DNA from: JAVBLY01 sp031553035
GTDB lineage: Bacteria; Bacillota; Clostridia; Peptostreptococcales; Anaerovoracaceae
DNA: 64,000 nt
Reading direction: 5' to 3'
Assembly (NCBI GenBank): GCA_031553035.1
Contig: JAVBLY010000001.1
Span: 186,001-250,000 of the forward strand
Shown: positions 16,528-25,177 of the stretch, one piece after another
Numbering within the stretch: the first letter of the stretch is position 1
Layout: every line of letters begins with the position of its first letter
Made by a program: the position numbers and the translations under genes
Notes under the pieces: model-generated
Database searches by the model: none
What the model was told of the DNA's origin: nothing
What the model saw: only the letters and a program-made list of their open reading frames with translations

Positions 16528-17547
16528 CTATATTTTCTTAGAGTATTTCTTTGTGTAAACAAAACGCATCAGTTTCTTGTCAAAGAAGGAAAGGCCCGGA
16601 GTATCACCGTTTTTTTCAGCATTCAGAAAAGACAATGCATTTTTTTCTACAAGAGTCATTACCGCTTTGGCATCCGAATCGTTTCCTGCGCAGCACAGTG
16701 CACCGACTCCCTTGACATAGATTGCATTTCTGCCTTTAAGTTTTCTTACCGCATCATGGGATTCTTTATCTGAAGTTGACTTAATGTCACCGCCCACCAT
16801 CTGGGCGAAATCGTCGATGATAGCCGGAACAACATCTTTTTTTTCCATTGAAGCATTAACAACATCCGAATCAAGTATCATGATGCTTTTGAATTGAGGG
16901 TAGGCGCCTTGAATAGATGACATTATGATTTTCGATTTTTCATCCGGCTCTGAGGGAGAGTCATCAAAGTCGGGGAGTCCCTTCATTGATCTGTGGCAGA
17001 TCCCTTCCAGGAGGGTGGATCGTTTAAAAGCTTCATCTCTGTCAGTGCCGGTCAGTACAGCGCCGTGTTTGGCCATGAGGATAGCGTGTTTTCCCTGAGC
17101 AAACTCGGCGGCGACTATTTTGGTGAGCTTTTTAGTACTTGAAATGGCGTATGCGCCAAGTCCGATCTCTCCTCCCAGAAGATTCAGTTCATCTACCGTA
17201 GGATCAAGTAAATCAAACCCTGAGACGCTGATGCATGTAGCATATGTCTGATGGGTATGAATAACAAAATTAACATCAGGATCGATCTTGTATGCGGCGG
17301 CATGGATCCCTTTTTCCGATGAAGGTTTGACATCTCCCACATGCTCCAGAGTGTCGACATTGACAATTACAATGCTGTCTTCATCAAGCCTGTCATAGCC
17401 GATACCGCTGGGAGTTATGGCAAAAGATCTGTCGCTTATCCGGCAGCTCACATTGCCCCATGTCCTGGCGACCAGACCAAGGGCAACAAGTTCATGACCT
17501 GCTTTAAGAACTTCTCTCTTTGCTCTTTCGATATCCTTCATTTCCAT
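16528..17547 (-). CDS. Class II aldolase/adducin-domain protein (two-lobed)
   Basis: A 339-residue protein. The first 200 residues are a standard class II aldolase fold with the metal-binding HTH (in VIHTHQTY, near residue 97) and the later MAKHGAVL histidine, as in fuculose- or rhamnulose-phosphate aldolases and epimerases. The C-terminal part from about 225 repeats the fold in degenerate form (NAIYVKGVGALCCAG). It begins 1 nt after the aminotransferase stop. A role in cleaving or epimerising a phosphorylated sugar or hydroxy acid made by the FGGY kinase nearby is inference. Confidence 0.85.
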   Translation of the reverse strand: MEMKDIERAKREVLKAGHELVALGLVARTWGNVSCRISDRSFAITPSGIGYDRLDEDSIVIVNVDTLEHVGDVKPSSEKGIHAAAYKIDPDVNFVIHTHQTYATCISVSGFDLLDPTVDELNLLGGEIGLGAYAISSTKKLTKIVAAEFAQGKHAILMAKHGAVLTGTDRDEAFKRSTLLEGICHRSMKGLPDFDDSPSEPDEKSKIIMSSIQGAYPQFKSIMILDSDVVNASMEKKDVVPAIIDDFAQMVGGDIKSTSDKESHDAVRKLKGRNAIYVKGVGALCCAGNDSDAKAVMTLVEKNALSFLNAEKNGDTPGLSFFDKKLMRFVYTKKYSKKI

Positions 17548-17548
17548 A

Positions 17549-19027
17549 TTATTTTTTTTCTACCTTGATTTCGATGTTCGCAAGAACTCTGTCAAAACGT
17601 CTGAGAGTTTCGTCAATATCTTCCTTTGTATAAGTAGCATTAGTGTAAAGTCTGTTTCCTGCCAGGGTCACAAGTCCTTCGGCCATGTAGGCGGCACCCA
17701 TGTGCTCCATCTCCGTTTTTCTTATGGATGTTTCTTTGAGGATATTGGGAACAGTCCACAACTTATGCCAGTTGATGGCGTAATGCATGGTTCCCAGTGT
17801 ATCAAAGTGGACGATGGATCCCACATTATATGCAGCGAACGGCAAGCCGTGCTTATGGATGAGTGTGTTTAGACCATCGGTCAGAAGGTCTCCCATGTCA
17901 TTTGCCTTCTTGCTGGCATCGGTCCTTTCCATTTCGCAGAGAGTTTCATAGCCGGCGATACAGCTCAATGGATTTGCTGCCAGCGTTCCGCCTGACAGGG
18001 CTTTCTTTCCTTCTCCGTCAAGACCTGCTCCGAGGAATTTCATATATTCCTTCTTTCCGCCGACCCCGCCTGCTCCCGGATAACCTCCGGCAATGACTTT
18101 TCCAAAAATAGTCAAGTCCGGGGAAACATCGAAGTATCCCTGTGCTCCGGACATTCCTATTCTGAATCCGGTGACGACTTCGTCAAATATCAAGAGTGCC
18201 CCGTATTTATCGCATAGCTCGCGCACGCCTTTGTTAAAGTCAAAGTCAACAGGTCTTGTTCCGCTTTCCGGGCCTATAGGTTCTATATATACTGCGGCAG
18301 TGCCGCCTTTCATACTATTTCGTTTCAGTACTTTTTCCAGATCATTTAGATCATTTGGGAAAAATTCTTTTGTTTTCTTAAAACAGTAGCTGGGTATTCC
18401 GTGGGACTGAAGTCCCTTTGTTCCCGGTATACGGATCCCGTAGGCAAGCTGGTCGCTCCAGCCATGGTAGGCTCCGCCCATTTTTACCAGATATTTTTTC
18501 TTTGTGGCAAGCCTTGCTACTCTGGCAGCAACCATGGCAGCCTCAGTTCCTGATGTGTACATCCTGAACATGTCGACAGAAGGGACACATTCAGCTATCT
18601 TGGATGCAAGCTTGTATTCATATTCGTGAAAGAGACCGGTTGAAGGACCGCATTCATCAAGAAGCTCAAATACCTTCTTTCTTATGACCTCAGGGTTGCT
18701 CCCAAGTACAGTGGGCCCTCCCGACTGTATATAATCGTAATATTCATTACCGTCTAGGTCGTATAGCATGTGTCCGTCGGCTTTTGTGAAAACCAGAGGG
18801 AAGGGATAGTTGAAGGCCAGGTTGTGCTGGACCCCGCCGGGTATGACTTTCTTTGCGTCCTCGATCTGACTCTTTGAAGCAGTACACTTTTTATCGTAAT
18901 ATTCCGATTCATATTCAGCCAGCGCTTTGTCTGTAATAGAATACACCGGAAGCTTGATCAATTCGTCCAGTTTCTGAGTTACCGCTTTTGCATCAACATA
19001 TCTGTTCAGTGATTTGTTGTCAGTCAT
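17549..19027 (-). CDS. Class III aminotransferase (glutamate-1-semialdehyde aminomutase-like)
   Basis: A 492-residue PLP enzyme. The phosphate-binding SGTEAAM is near residue 169, the PLP-pairing aspartate is in LLIFDEVVTGFR, and the Schiff-base lysine is in IFGKVIAGGYPGAG. The N-terminal 60 residues are longer than in HemL, and there are no haem-synthesis genes nearby, so a catabolic amine or amino-sugar transaminase is more likely than HemL. It heads a leftward operon with an aldolase and GtrA and has a TetR-type operator directly upstream of its start. Confidence 0.88.
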   Translation of the reverse strand: MTDNKSLNRYVDAKAVTQKLDELIKLPVYSITDKALAEYESEYYDKKCTASKSQIEDAKKVIPGGVQHNLAFNYPFPLVFTKADGHMLYDLDGNEYYDYIQSGGPTVLGSNPEVIRKKVFELLDECGPSTGLFHEYEYKLASKIAECVPSVDMFRMYTSGTEAAMVAARVARLATKKKYLVKMGGAYHGWSDQLAYGIRIPGTKGLQSHGIPSYCFKKTKEFFPNDLNDLEKVLKRNSMKGGTAAVYIEPIGPESGTRPVDFDFNKGVRELCDKYGALLIFDEVVTGFRIGMSGAQGYFDVSPDLTIFGKVIAGGYPGAGGVGGKKEYMKFLGAGLDGEGKKALSGGTLAANPLSCIAGYETLCEMERTDASKKANDMGDLLTDGLNTLIHKHGLPFAAYNVGSIVHFDTLGTMHYAINWHKLWTVPNILKETSIRKTEMEHMGAAYMAEGLVTLAGNRLYTNATYTKEDIDETLRRFDRVLANIEIKVEKK

Positions 19028-19048
19028 ATCTTCCTATTCCCTTCATTT

Positions 19049-19166
19049 AGTGAGTCGCTACTCACTTACTTAATTATTATCATATTAACATATATATTGT
19101 CAACATAAAAGTCTTGAATTTTCAAAGGATCTTGTATATACTGAAAAAAATGAGCAACAACTCATT
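19049..19166. promoter_or_regulatory. Divergent promoters with two matching TetR-type operators
   Basis: Two 18-bp palindromes, AGTGAGTCGCTACTCACT (19049-19066) and AATGAGCAACAACTCATT (19149-19166), share the arms A-TGAG...ACTCA-T and sit exactly 100 bp apart. Leftward TTGACA/TAATAA elements (19098-19103, 19074-19079) and rightward TTGAAT/TATACT elements (19114-19119, 19137-19142, spacer 17) lie between them, so each operator falls just downstream of one -10. This fits repression of both directions by the TetR protein at 19193. Confidence 0.85.
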
Positions 19167-19192
19167 ATTTGTTAATTAAGAAAGGGATTTTG

Positions 19193-19861
19193 ATGAAGAA
19201 ACAGCCTGAAGAATATTCGTCGGACCTATTCAAAAGGATCAGTGAGGAAAAGAGACAGAGAATACTTTCAGTGGCCGTTGAGGAGATAGCTCAAAACGGA
19301 TATGCCAACGCAAATGTGAATACTATTGCAAAAAACGCAGGCATCAGCATCGGTTCGCTGTATAAATACTTTGGTACCAAGGATGATCTTTTCATGTACA
19401 TTGTCCATGATGCTTCCCTGATAATCCAGGAACATATCGGTGAAGTACTCAAGTCACAAGATCCCATACTGACTAAAATCGAAAACCTTATACGCATGGC
19501 TCACGGATATTCTCTGGAAGCGCCGGATCTCATAAGACTGTACGGAGTATTCACTGCAGACAATGATGAAAAAAGAGCAGAGGTGATATCTGAAATCCTC
19601 GAAGGTCTCACCGCATCGGCTTATCGAACGCTTATATCCCGGGCGCAGAAAAACGGAGAAGTAAGAAGTGACATCGCTCCGGGCATCCTTGCTTTTATGA
19701 TCGACAATCAGCTGATGATAACCCAGTTCTCATTTGCGAACAGCTATTACAGCAAAAGGTTCAAGCTGTTCCTTGATGCAAAAAATGATTCATATATAAA
19801 TGTTGATGAAGTGATAAACAGCATGGTGCTTGCCATAAAAAGCATGCTGGATGTGAAATAG
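19193..19861 (+). CDS. TetR-family transcriptional regulator
   Basis: A 222-residue one-component repressor. The helix-turn-helix is at about residues 20-60 (RILSVAVEEIAQNGYANANVN, then GISIGSLYKYFGTKDDLF), and a helical ligand domain follows. The ATG at 19193 has AAAGGGA upstream. It is divergent from the aminotransferase operon and 9 nt before an FGGY kinase. The paired palindromes between the divergent starts are its likely sites. The ligand is probably an intermediate of the pathway. Confidence 0.92.
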   Translation: MKKQPEEYSSDLFKRISEEKRQRILSVAVEEIAQNGYANANVNTIAKNAGISIGSLYKYFGTKDDLFMYIVHDASLIIQEHIGEVLKSQDPILTKIENLIRMAHGYSLEAPDLIRLYGVFTADNDEKRAEVISEILEGLTASAYRTLISRAQKNGEVRSDIAPGILAFMIDNQLMITQFSFANSYYSKRFKLFLDAKNDSYINVDEVINSMVLAIKSMLDVK

Positions 19862-19870
19862 AGGAGAACC

Positions 19871-21463
19871 ATGGCTCAGGAAAAAACCTATGCCATCGCC
19901 TACGACATAGGATCCACAAGCAATAAAACATGTCTTTACGAGATAGACGGAGGGATCAAACTGATTTCGGAAGCATCCGAAAAGTATCCCTTATATTTTG
20001 TGCCAAACGGCGGAGTGGAGCAGGATCCCGAAGACTGGTGGGAGAGCATGAAGACCGCTACTCCAAAGGTCATCGCATCAGCAGGCATCGATCCTAAACA
20101 GGTCAAAGCTATTTCTTTCTGCTCCCAGATGCAGGGCCTTGTTCTTATAGGTGAGGACGGCAACGTCTTAAGACCGGCCATGAGTTACATGGACAAGAGA
20201 TCCACCGGCGAATTTGAAGACTGGTGTTCAGGGCTTTTCAGCATTGCTAATATGAACGCAAGAAGGACGCTTATTTCCCTGATGGAAACAGGAGTTACGG
20301 CAGGAAGCGCCAAAGATCCCGTTTTCAGATATAAATGGGTCAAACATAATGAACCTGAACTATTCAGCAGAGTCCATAAATGGCTTGATGTAAAAGATTA
20401 CCTGGCATTCAGGGCAACAGGAAAAAAGGACCCTAAGGCATCAAAGGATTCAGCGTTTGCTTCCATGCTCTACAATAATAAAAATGGTAAATGGAGCAAA
20501 AAGGTCTGTAAACTGCATCAGGTGGATATGAGCCATCTTCCTGAAGTCGTCGAATGCACAGACATAATAGGTAAGCTTTCTCATGGTGCTGCAAAGGAAC
20601 TTGGACTTCATGAGGAATGCCTAGTATTTTCCGGCGGCGGAGATTCTACTCTCATTGGGATCGGTGCCGGTAGCACCAATGTGGGCGATACACATATTTA
20701 TATCGGCACATCGGGATGGGTCTCGACCATCGTTGATAAGCCAATGGTGGATATAAGATCCATGATTGCTTCGGTTGTGGGCGCTCAGCCGGGAAGATAC
20801 AATTATTTCGCAGAAATGGAGACCTCAGGCAAATGTATTGAGTGGGTGAGGGATCATATAGTGAAAGACAGCATCGAAGCATACAGCGATGTCACTCTGG
20901 ATGAAAGTACGGTTCTGGACCACATGACCGAGTGTGCCTCAAATGCGCCGGCAGGATCAGGCGGCGTGATATTCATGCCATGGCTTCTAGGCAATCGTTG
21001 CCCGTTTGAAGACGCCGATTGCAGAGGCGGGTTTTTCAATCTGAGTCTGATGACGACCAAAGAAGAAATTATAAGAGCCGTTCTTGAGGGCATACTTTTT
21101 CACAAAAAATGGATGCTGGAAGCCCAGGAAAACAAAACCCCCACTTCGGCTACTCTGCGTGTAGCGGGTGGAGGTGCCAAGTCCGACCTCATTTGCCAGG
21201 TACTGTCCGATATGACCGGACGTAAGGTTGAGCGAACAGTGAAACCTCAGAATGCAGGGGCTCTCGGGGCAGCGATCCTGATGGCATGCGGTCTTGGGTA
21301 TATCGAAAGTCTGGATGAAGCAAAGAATATAGTCGAGATAGATCGCTCATTTACTCCCGATCTGTCTGGCAAAGATATTTACGAAAAGACCTTCATAGTC
21401 TTCAAGCGGCTCCACAGAAAAAACAAGAAAAATTTCAGACTTCTGAACAAAGATTTCAGATAA
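19871..21463 (+). CDS. FGGY-family carbohydrate kinase
   Basis: A 530-residue sugar kinase related to xylulokinase. The N-terminal phosphate loop is YDIGSTSNKTCL, and the second domain has SGGGDST with Asp258 as probable catalytic base and HIYIGTSGW after it. The adenosine site lies in LRVAGGGAKSDLICQVLSDMTG. It should phosphorylate a sugar, polyol or sugar acid. Together with the class II aldolase and aminotransferase controlled from the same divergent region, it suggests a small sugar or amino-sugar pathway whose substrate cannot be read directly. No transporter is in the cluster. Confidence 0.9.
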   Translation: MAQEKTYAIAYDIGSTSNKTCLYEIDGGIKLISEASEKYPLYFVPNGGVEQDPEDWWESMKTATPKVIASAGIDPKQVKAISFCSQMQGLVLIGEDGNVLRPAMSYMDKRSTGEFEDWCSGLFSIANMNARRTLISLMETGVTAGSAKDPVFRYKWVKHNEPELFSRVHKWLDVKDYLAFRATGKKDPKASKDSAFASMLYNNKNGKWSKKVCKLHQVDMSHLPEVVECTDIIGKLSHGAAKELGLHEECLVFSGGGDSTLIGIGAGSTNVGDTHIYIGTSGWVSTIVDKPMVDIRSMIASVVGAQPGRYNYFAEMETSGKCIEWVRDHIVKDSIEAYSDVTLDESTVLDHMTECASNAPAGSGGVIFMPWLLGNRCPFEDADCRGGFFNLSLMTTKEEIIRAVLEGILFHKKWMLEAQENKTPTSATLRVAGGGAKSDLICQVLSDMTGRKVERTVKPQNAGALGAAILMACGLGYIESLDEAKNIVEIDRSFTPDLSGKDIYEKTFIVFKRLHRKNKKNFRLLNKDFR

Positions 21464-21474
21464 AGAACATAGAT

Positions 21475-21990
21475 TCAATACCAGCGTTCATCTGTTTCTA
21501 TGACTGGAACTCCCAGATGAAGTGATTCGGGAACATTGAGTATTCTCTGATTAGTCGATCCGCGAAAGGGCAAGCTCAAGGATCGTTCAGCTTTTATGTA
21601 CGGACCGTCGATCAGGGTATTTGCATATGACAGGAATTCCAGCTCGTCTTCTTTGTCCCGGGCAAGAATGTCCTCCATGACATCACCGGTATATACTGCA
21701 AGATCAAGATCGTTTTCTCTGGCCCAGCGAACTACAGGGATCAAAGCTTTTGCCTGAAGCAAAGGTTCGCCGCCGCTTATGGTGACTCCGGTAAGAAGGG
21801 GATTGCTGCTGATTTTTTCTATCAGATCGTCAGCAGATTTTTCTTCTCCGCCATGCATGGGAATAGATGCAGGGTTATGGCAGCCCTTGCATCTTTTATC
21901 GCAGCCCTGGGTAAAAATAGTGATACGGAGCCCGGGACCGTCTGTTATAGAGTCATTTTCGATCCCGGCAATATAGATCTTATCAAACAT
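21475..21990 (-). CDS. nrdG: Anaerobic ribonucleotide reductase activating protein
   Basis: A 171-residue radical SAM protein. The cluster motif is GCDKRCKGCHNP (CxxxCxxC) near residue 30, with GVTISGGEPLLQ as the SAM-binding GGE motif. It makes the glycyl radical on NrdD. The ATG overlaps the end of nrdD by 8 nt, so the two are co-translated. It is convergent with the kinase gene. Confidence 0.96.
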   Translation of the reverse strand: MFDKIYIAGIENDSITDGPGLRITIFTQGCDKRCKGCHNPASIPMHGGEEKSADDLIEKISSNPLLTGVTISGGEPLLQAKALIPVVRWARENDLDLAVYTGDVMEDILARDKEDELEFLSYANTLIDGPYIKAERSLSLPFRGSTNQRILNVPESLHLGVPVIETDERWY

Positions 21991-24310
21991 TATGCTTTAC
22001 GCGTTCTGATTCCTCTGTTCTCTTTGCATCGTTGAATCTGTCTAAAGTACCCACCAGATAGCCGGTGATCCTTCTTATCCTTTCGAATTTTAGATCTCCG
22101 TCATCTTCGGTCCTGCCGCAGCCCGGACACTCATCATCGATAATGCCTTTATATCCGCAGACCGGATCTCTGTCGACCGGGTGGTTGATGGAGCCGTATC
22201 CGATATCAGCCTCCTTCATAGCCCTAATGATTTTTTCAAATGCGTCGATATTTTTTGATGTATCTCCGTCCAGTTCCACATATGTTATGTGACCGGCATT
22301 TGTCAGGGCATGATAGGGAGCTTCAATCTGGATCTTGTCATATGCCGACATTGGATAGTAAACCGGGATATGGAATCCGTTGGTATAATATTCTCTGTCG
22401 GTGACGCCTTCTATTTCTCCGAACTTTTTCTTGTCGATCCTTACGAATCTTCCCGCCAGTCCTTCGGCAGGTGTTGCAAGAAGAGTGAAGTTCATATTAT
22501 ATTCCTGGCTTTTTTCATCTAGATAATGTCTCATAAAGCTGATTATTTCAAGGCCCAGGTTCCTGGCTTCTTTTGTTTCGCCGTGGTGATTCCCCGTCAA
22601 TGCAACCAGTGCTTCCGCCAGGCCGATGAATCCAAGTGACAAAGTTCCGTTTTTGAGAACTTCGCCGATCTCATCGTTATAGCCTAGTTTGTCCGAATCC
22701 ATCCAGACTCCCTGACCCATTAAAAACGGAAAATTCTTGACCTTTTTTGCAGCCTGGATTTTGTATCTGTCAAGAAGCTGCTTGCATACCAGATCCATCT
22801 TTCTCTCCAGGTCGTCAAAGAACCATTCGATGCTGCCGTTGCTGTTTATAGCGATCCTCGGAAGATTGATCGATGAAAAGCTGAGGTTGCCTCTGCCATA
22901 CGTTATCTGATTATCCTTGTCATATACATTTGCCAGAACTCTTGTCCTGCAGCCCATGTAAGCCACTTCCGTTTCAGGCTTTCCTTCTTCATAGAACATC
23001 TTATTGAACGGAGCATCGATGAAGCTGAAATTAGGGAACAGCCTCTTTGCGCTGACGCTCATTGCCAGTCTGAAAAGGTCGTAGTTCGGATCTTCTTTGT
23101 TATAGTTGATACCTTCCTTGACTTTAAAAATATGTATTGGGAAAATAGGCGTTTCTCCATTTCCAAGTCCTTCTTCTGTTGCCAGCAGTATGTTTTCTAT
23201 GATCATTCTTCCCTCAGGAGAGGTGTCTGTACCATAGTTGATGCTGGAAAATGGTGTTTGAGCCCCGGCTCTGCTGTGCATGGTATTTAAATTATGGACA
23301 AGAGCTTCCATTGCCTGAGCCGTTTCTTTGTTTGTTTCTTCAGTGGCATTCTCAAGAGCGAAAGCATTGACCTTGGCTATGATATCTGGATCGCTGATAA
23401 TTGATTTAAGGAACTTATCTTCGGCAACTTTGAACTCTTTTGCCATTTCGATTCTGGGGTAAGCCCCTGTATCTTTTTCAATATCCTTCATTGCTTCTTT
23501 TACTGTGTCTTTGGAAATATTTAGTTCAGGAGTCAGAAGCTTTATGGCTTTATAGAGGTTGGAGATATAGATTTTTTTGAAGGTCTTTTTCACGCCTTCG
23601 GCCAGGGCGTAATCAAAGTTTGGGATGCTCTGCCCGCCATGCTGATCGTTTTGATTTGACTGGATGGCGATGCAGGCCAGCGCCGCATAACTGTGGATGC
23701 TGTTGGGTTCTCTGAGATTGCCGTGTCCCGTGGAGAAGCCTCCGTTGAACAGCTTGCTGATATCTATCTGGCAACATGTTGTAGTGAGAGTATAAAAGTC
23801 AAAGTCATGAATGTGGATATCTCCACTTGTATGGGCTTTAGACTGCTCGCTTGTCAGGATAAATTTTTCGTAATAATCTTTTGCGCTTTCCGAACCGTAT
23901 TTGAGCATGATTCCCATGGCGGTGTCTCCGTCGATGTTGGCATTGTCTCTTTTCATGTCGCTGGAATCGGCTTCTGTGAATGTCAGTTCGTCCAGAGTTT
24001 TCATCAGGCGGGTTCCGCGCTCACGGGCTTTTGTTCTTTCGGTCCTGTATATAATGTACTTTTTGGCGACAAAAGCATAGCCGTTCTCCATGAGGACGTC
24101 TTCGACAGCATCCTGGATATCCTCGATACCCGGAGGATCGGATTTGAATTTCTCAGACAGCTTTTCCTCTGTGATCAAAGCCATCCGTCTGCTCTCGTCT
24201 GCATAGTCTTTTCTGCCGGCGCTCTGCATGGCTAACTCGATAGCCTTTTCTATCTTTGAAATATCGTATGAAACTTCTCTTCCGTCCCGCTTTTGAATGG
24301 TCTTTAGCAT
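21983..24310 (-). CDS. nrdD: Anaerobic ribonucleoside-triphosphate reductase
   Basis: A 775-residue class III ribonucleotide reductase. It has an N-terminal ATP-cone (about 1-90), the glycyl-radical barrel, a C-terminal zinc site (PVCGYKG, then ECPGCG) and the radical loop RRITGYLVG. It reduces NTPs to dNTPs under anaerobic conditions. I place the start at ATG 24310, which has GGGAGG 8 nt upstream, rather than at 24340. Two NrdR-like boxes lie in front. Confidence 0.96.
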   Translation of the reverse strand: MLKTIQKRDGREVSYDISKIEKAIELAMQSAGRKDYADESRRMALITEEKLSEKFKSDPPGIEDIQDAVEDVLMENGYAFVAKKYIIYRTERTKARERGTRLMKTLDELTFTEADSSDMKRDNANIDGDTAMGIMLKYGSESAKDYYEKFILTSEQSKAHTSGDIHIHDFDFYTLTTTCCQIDISKLFNGGFSTGHGNLREPNSIHSYAALACIAIQSNQNDQHGGQSIPNFDYALAEGVKKTFKKIYISNLYKAIKLLTPELNISKDTVKEAMKDIEKDTGAYPRIEMAKEFKVAEDKFLKSIISDPDIIAKVNAFALENATEETNKETAQAMEALVHNLNTMHSRAGAQTPFSSINYGTDTSPEGRMIIENILLATEEGLGNGETPIFPIHIFKVKEGINYNKEDPNYDLFRLAMSVSAKRLFPNFSFIDAPFNKMFYEEGKPETEVAYMGCRTRVLANVYDKDNQITYGRGNLSFSSINLPRIAINSNGSIEWFFDDLERKMDLVCKQLLDRYKIQAAKKVKNFPFLMGQGVWMDSDKLGYNDEIGEVLKNGTLSLGFIGLAEALVALTGNHHGETKEARNLGLEIISFMRHYLDEKSQEYNMNFTLLATPAEGLAGRFVRIDKKKFGEIEGVTDREYYTNGFHIPVYYPMSAYDKIQIEAPYHALTNAGHITYVELDGDTSKNIDAFEKIIRAMKEADIGYGSINHPVDRDPVCGYKGIIDDECPGCGRTEDDGDLKFERIRRITGYLVGTLDRFNDAKRTEESERVKHNV

Positions 24311-24359
24311 GAATTGCCTCCCAAGTAATGAAATTGCCATTTTACATAAATTGCCATTT

Positions 24360-24421
24360 GCACAGCATATAGATAATAAATTCGTCTAAAACATATTATA
24401 ACACAAGATATTGACTGTCAA
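24360..24421 (-). promoter_or_regulatory. nrdD promoter with two NrdR-like boxes
   Basis: Read on the plus strand, GCACAGCATATAGATA (24360-24375) and ACACAAGATATTGACT (24401-24416) agree at 10 of 16 positions and resemble half or more of the NrdR consensus ACACnATATATnGTGT. They are 41 bp apart, about four helical turns. A leftward TTGACA (24416-24421) and TATAAT (24395-24400) flank the first box, though the 15-nt spacer is short. No nrdR gene is in the window. Confidence 0.5.
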
Positions 24422-24477
24422 CAGATCAGAGTCAATACGACTGAGAAAATAATTTAAAACGTGATATAATGTTTCTT

Positions 24478-24894
24478 ATGAAGAAATTTTATTCTGAAAT
24501 AAGAGTTATATATGCCGATACAGATGCAATGGGAATAGTGTATCACGGCAATTATGTCAAGTGGTTCGAAATAGGCCGGACGGAAATGCTCAGACAACTG
24601 GGCTATCCTTATTCGGTCATGGAAAAAGAGAAAATATGGCTGCCAGTCATTTCTCTTTCATGCGATTTTAAAATGCCTGCCCGCTACGACGATATTCTTG
24701 AGATCGCCGCCTGGGCTTCGGAGCTGAAAGGCGCATCCATAACCTTAAACTACGAGATCAGAAGAAAAGGTGAGGATCAGATCCTGGTATCAGGCAATAC
24801 AAGACATGCCATTACCGACCCTGACTTGAAGCCAAGAAAATTCAAAAAAGATCACCCTGAAATATATGAACACATAGTTGGAACTATGCAGTAA
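24478..24894 (+). CDS. Acyl-CoA thioesterase, YbgC/4-hydroxybenzoyl-CoA thioesterase family
   Basis: A 138-residue hotdog-fold thioesterase. The signature YADTDAMGIVYHGNYVKWFE includes the catalytic aspartate (DTDAMGIVYH) of the 4-hydroxybenzoyl-CoA thioesterase group. It hydrolyses short or aryl acyl-CoAs. TATAAT at 24465-24470 is only 7 nt before the ATG at 24478 (an in-frame ATG at 24469 overlaps the -10), and there is no ribosome site, so the mRNA is probably leaderless. It stands alone between the divergent nrdD and the inverted-repeat element downstream. Confidence 0.9.
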   Translation: MKKFYSEIRVIYADTDAMGIVYHGNYVKWFEIGRTEMLRQLGYPYSVMEKEKIWLPVISLSCDFKMPARYDDILEIAAWASELKGASITLNYEIRRKGEDQILVSGNTRHAITDPDLKPRKFKKDHPEIYEHIVGTMQ

Positions 24895-24908
24895 GAGGGA
24901 TTAGCTTC

Positions 24909-25095
24909 CATGCAAGAAAAAATGGCAGATTCTGTCCCAGAATCGAGGGAATGTGGTGTTTATTTGGAGATTTTCCTCGACTCAAATTCTTAATGCATTA
25001 TAATACATAATAATAGATAAATGCGGTAAATTTAAAAGCTTAATTTACCACATTCCCTCAATTTTGGGACACTAAACCCTAAAAAAAGTTACATG
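24909..25095. repeat. Inverted-repeat (MITE-like) element, copy B
   Basis: A 187-bp stretch begins CATGCAAGAAAAAA and ends near GTTACATG. It contains a 24-bp inverted repeat (24934-24957 with 25047-25070) with two mismatches and an inner GGTAAATT/AATTTACC pair. The AT-rich centre resembles that of 59386-59560 when reversed. No coding potential. It fills the gap between convergent thioesterase and transporter genes and could also act as a bidirectional terminator. Confidence 0.6.
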
Positions 25096-25106
25096 AAGTC
25101 CCGACG

Positions 25107-25151
25107 ATCATAATTCATATAATCATAATTCATATGATCATAATCCATAAA
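25107..25151. repeat. Three tandem copies of a 15-bp unit
   Basis: ATCATAATTCATATA, ATCATAATTCATATG and ATCATAATCCATAAA lie head to tail, with one to a few differences. They sit just after the stop of the leftward transporter. No function is evident. Confidence 0.75.
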
Positions 25152-25177
25152 GAAAACATACCTTACTGAATTCCTTA

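Noticed and set aside
17549..19027. Calling the class III aminotransferase HemL
   Set aside because: No haem or tetrapyrrole genes are nearby, the N-terminus is longer, and it is tied by operator and operon to a sugar-type kinase and aldolase.
25107..25151. CRISPR-like array
   Set aside because: Three 15-bp copies are directly adjacent, with no spacers and no cas genes.
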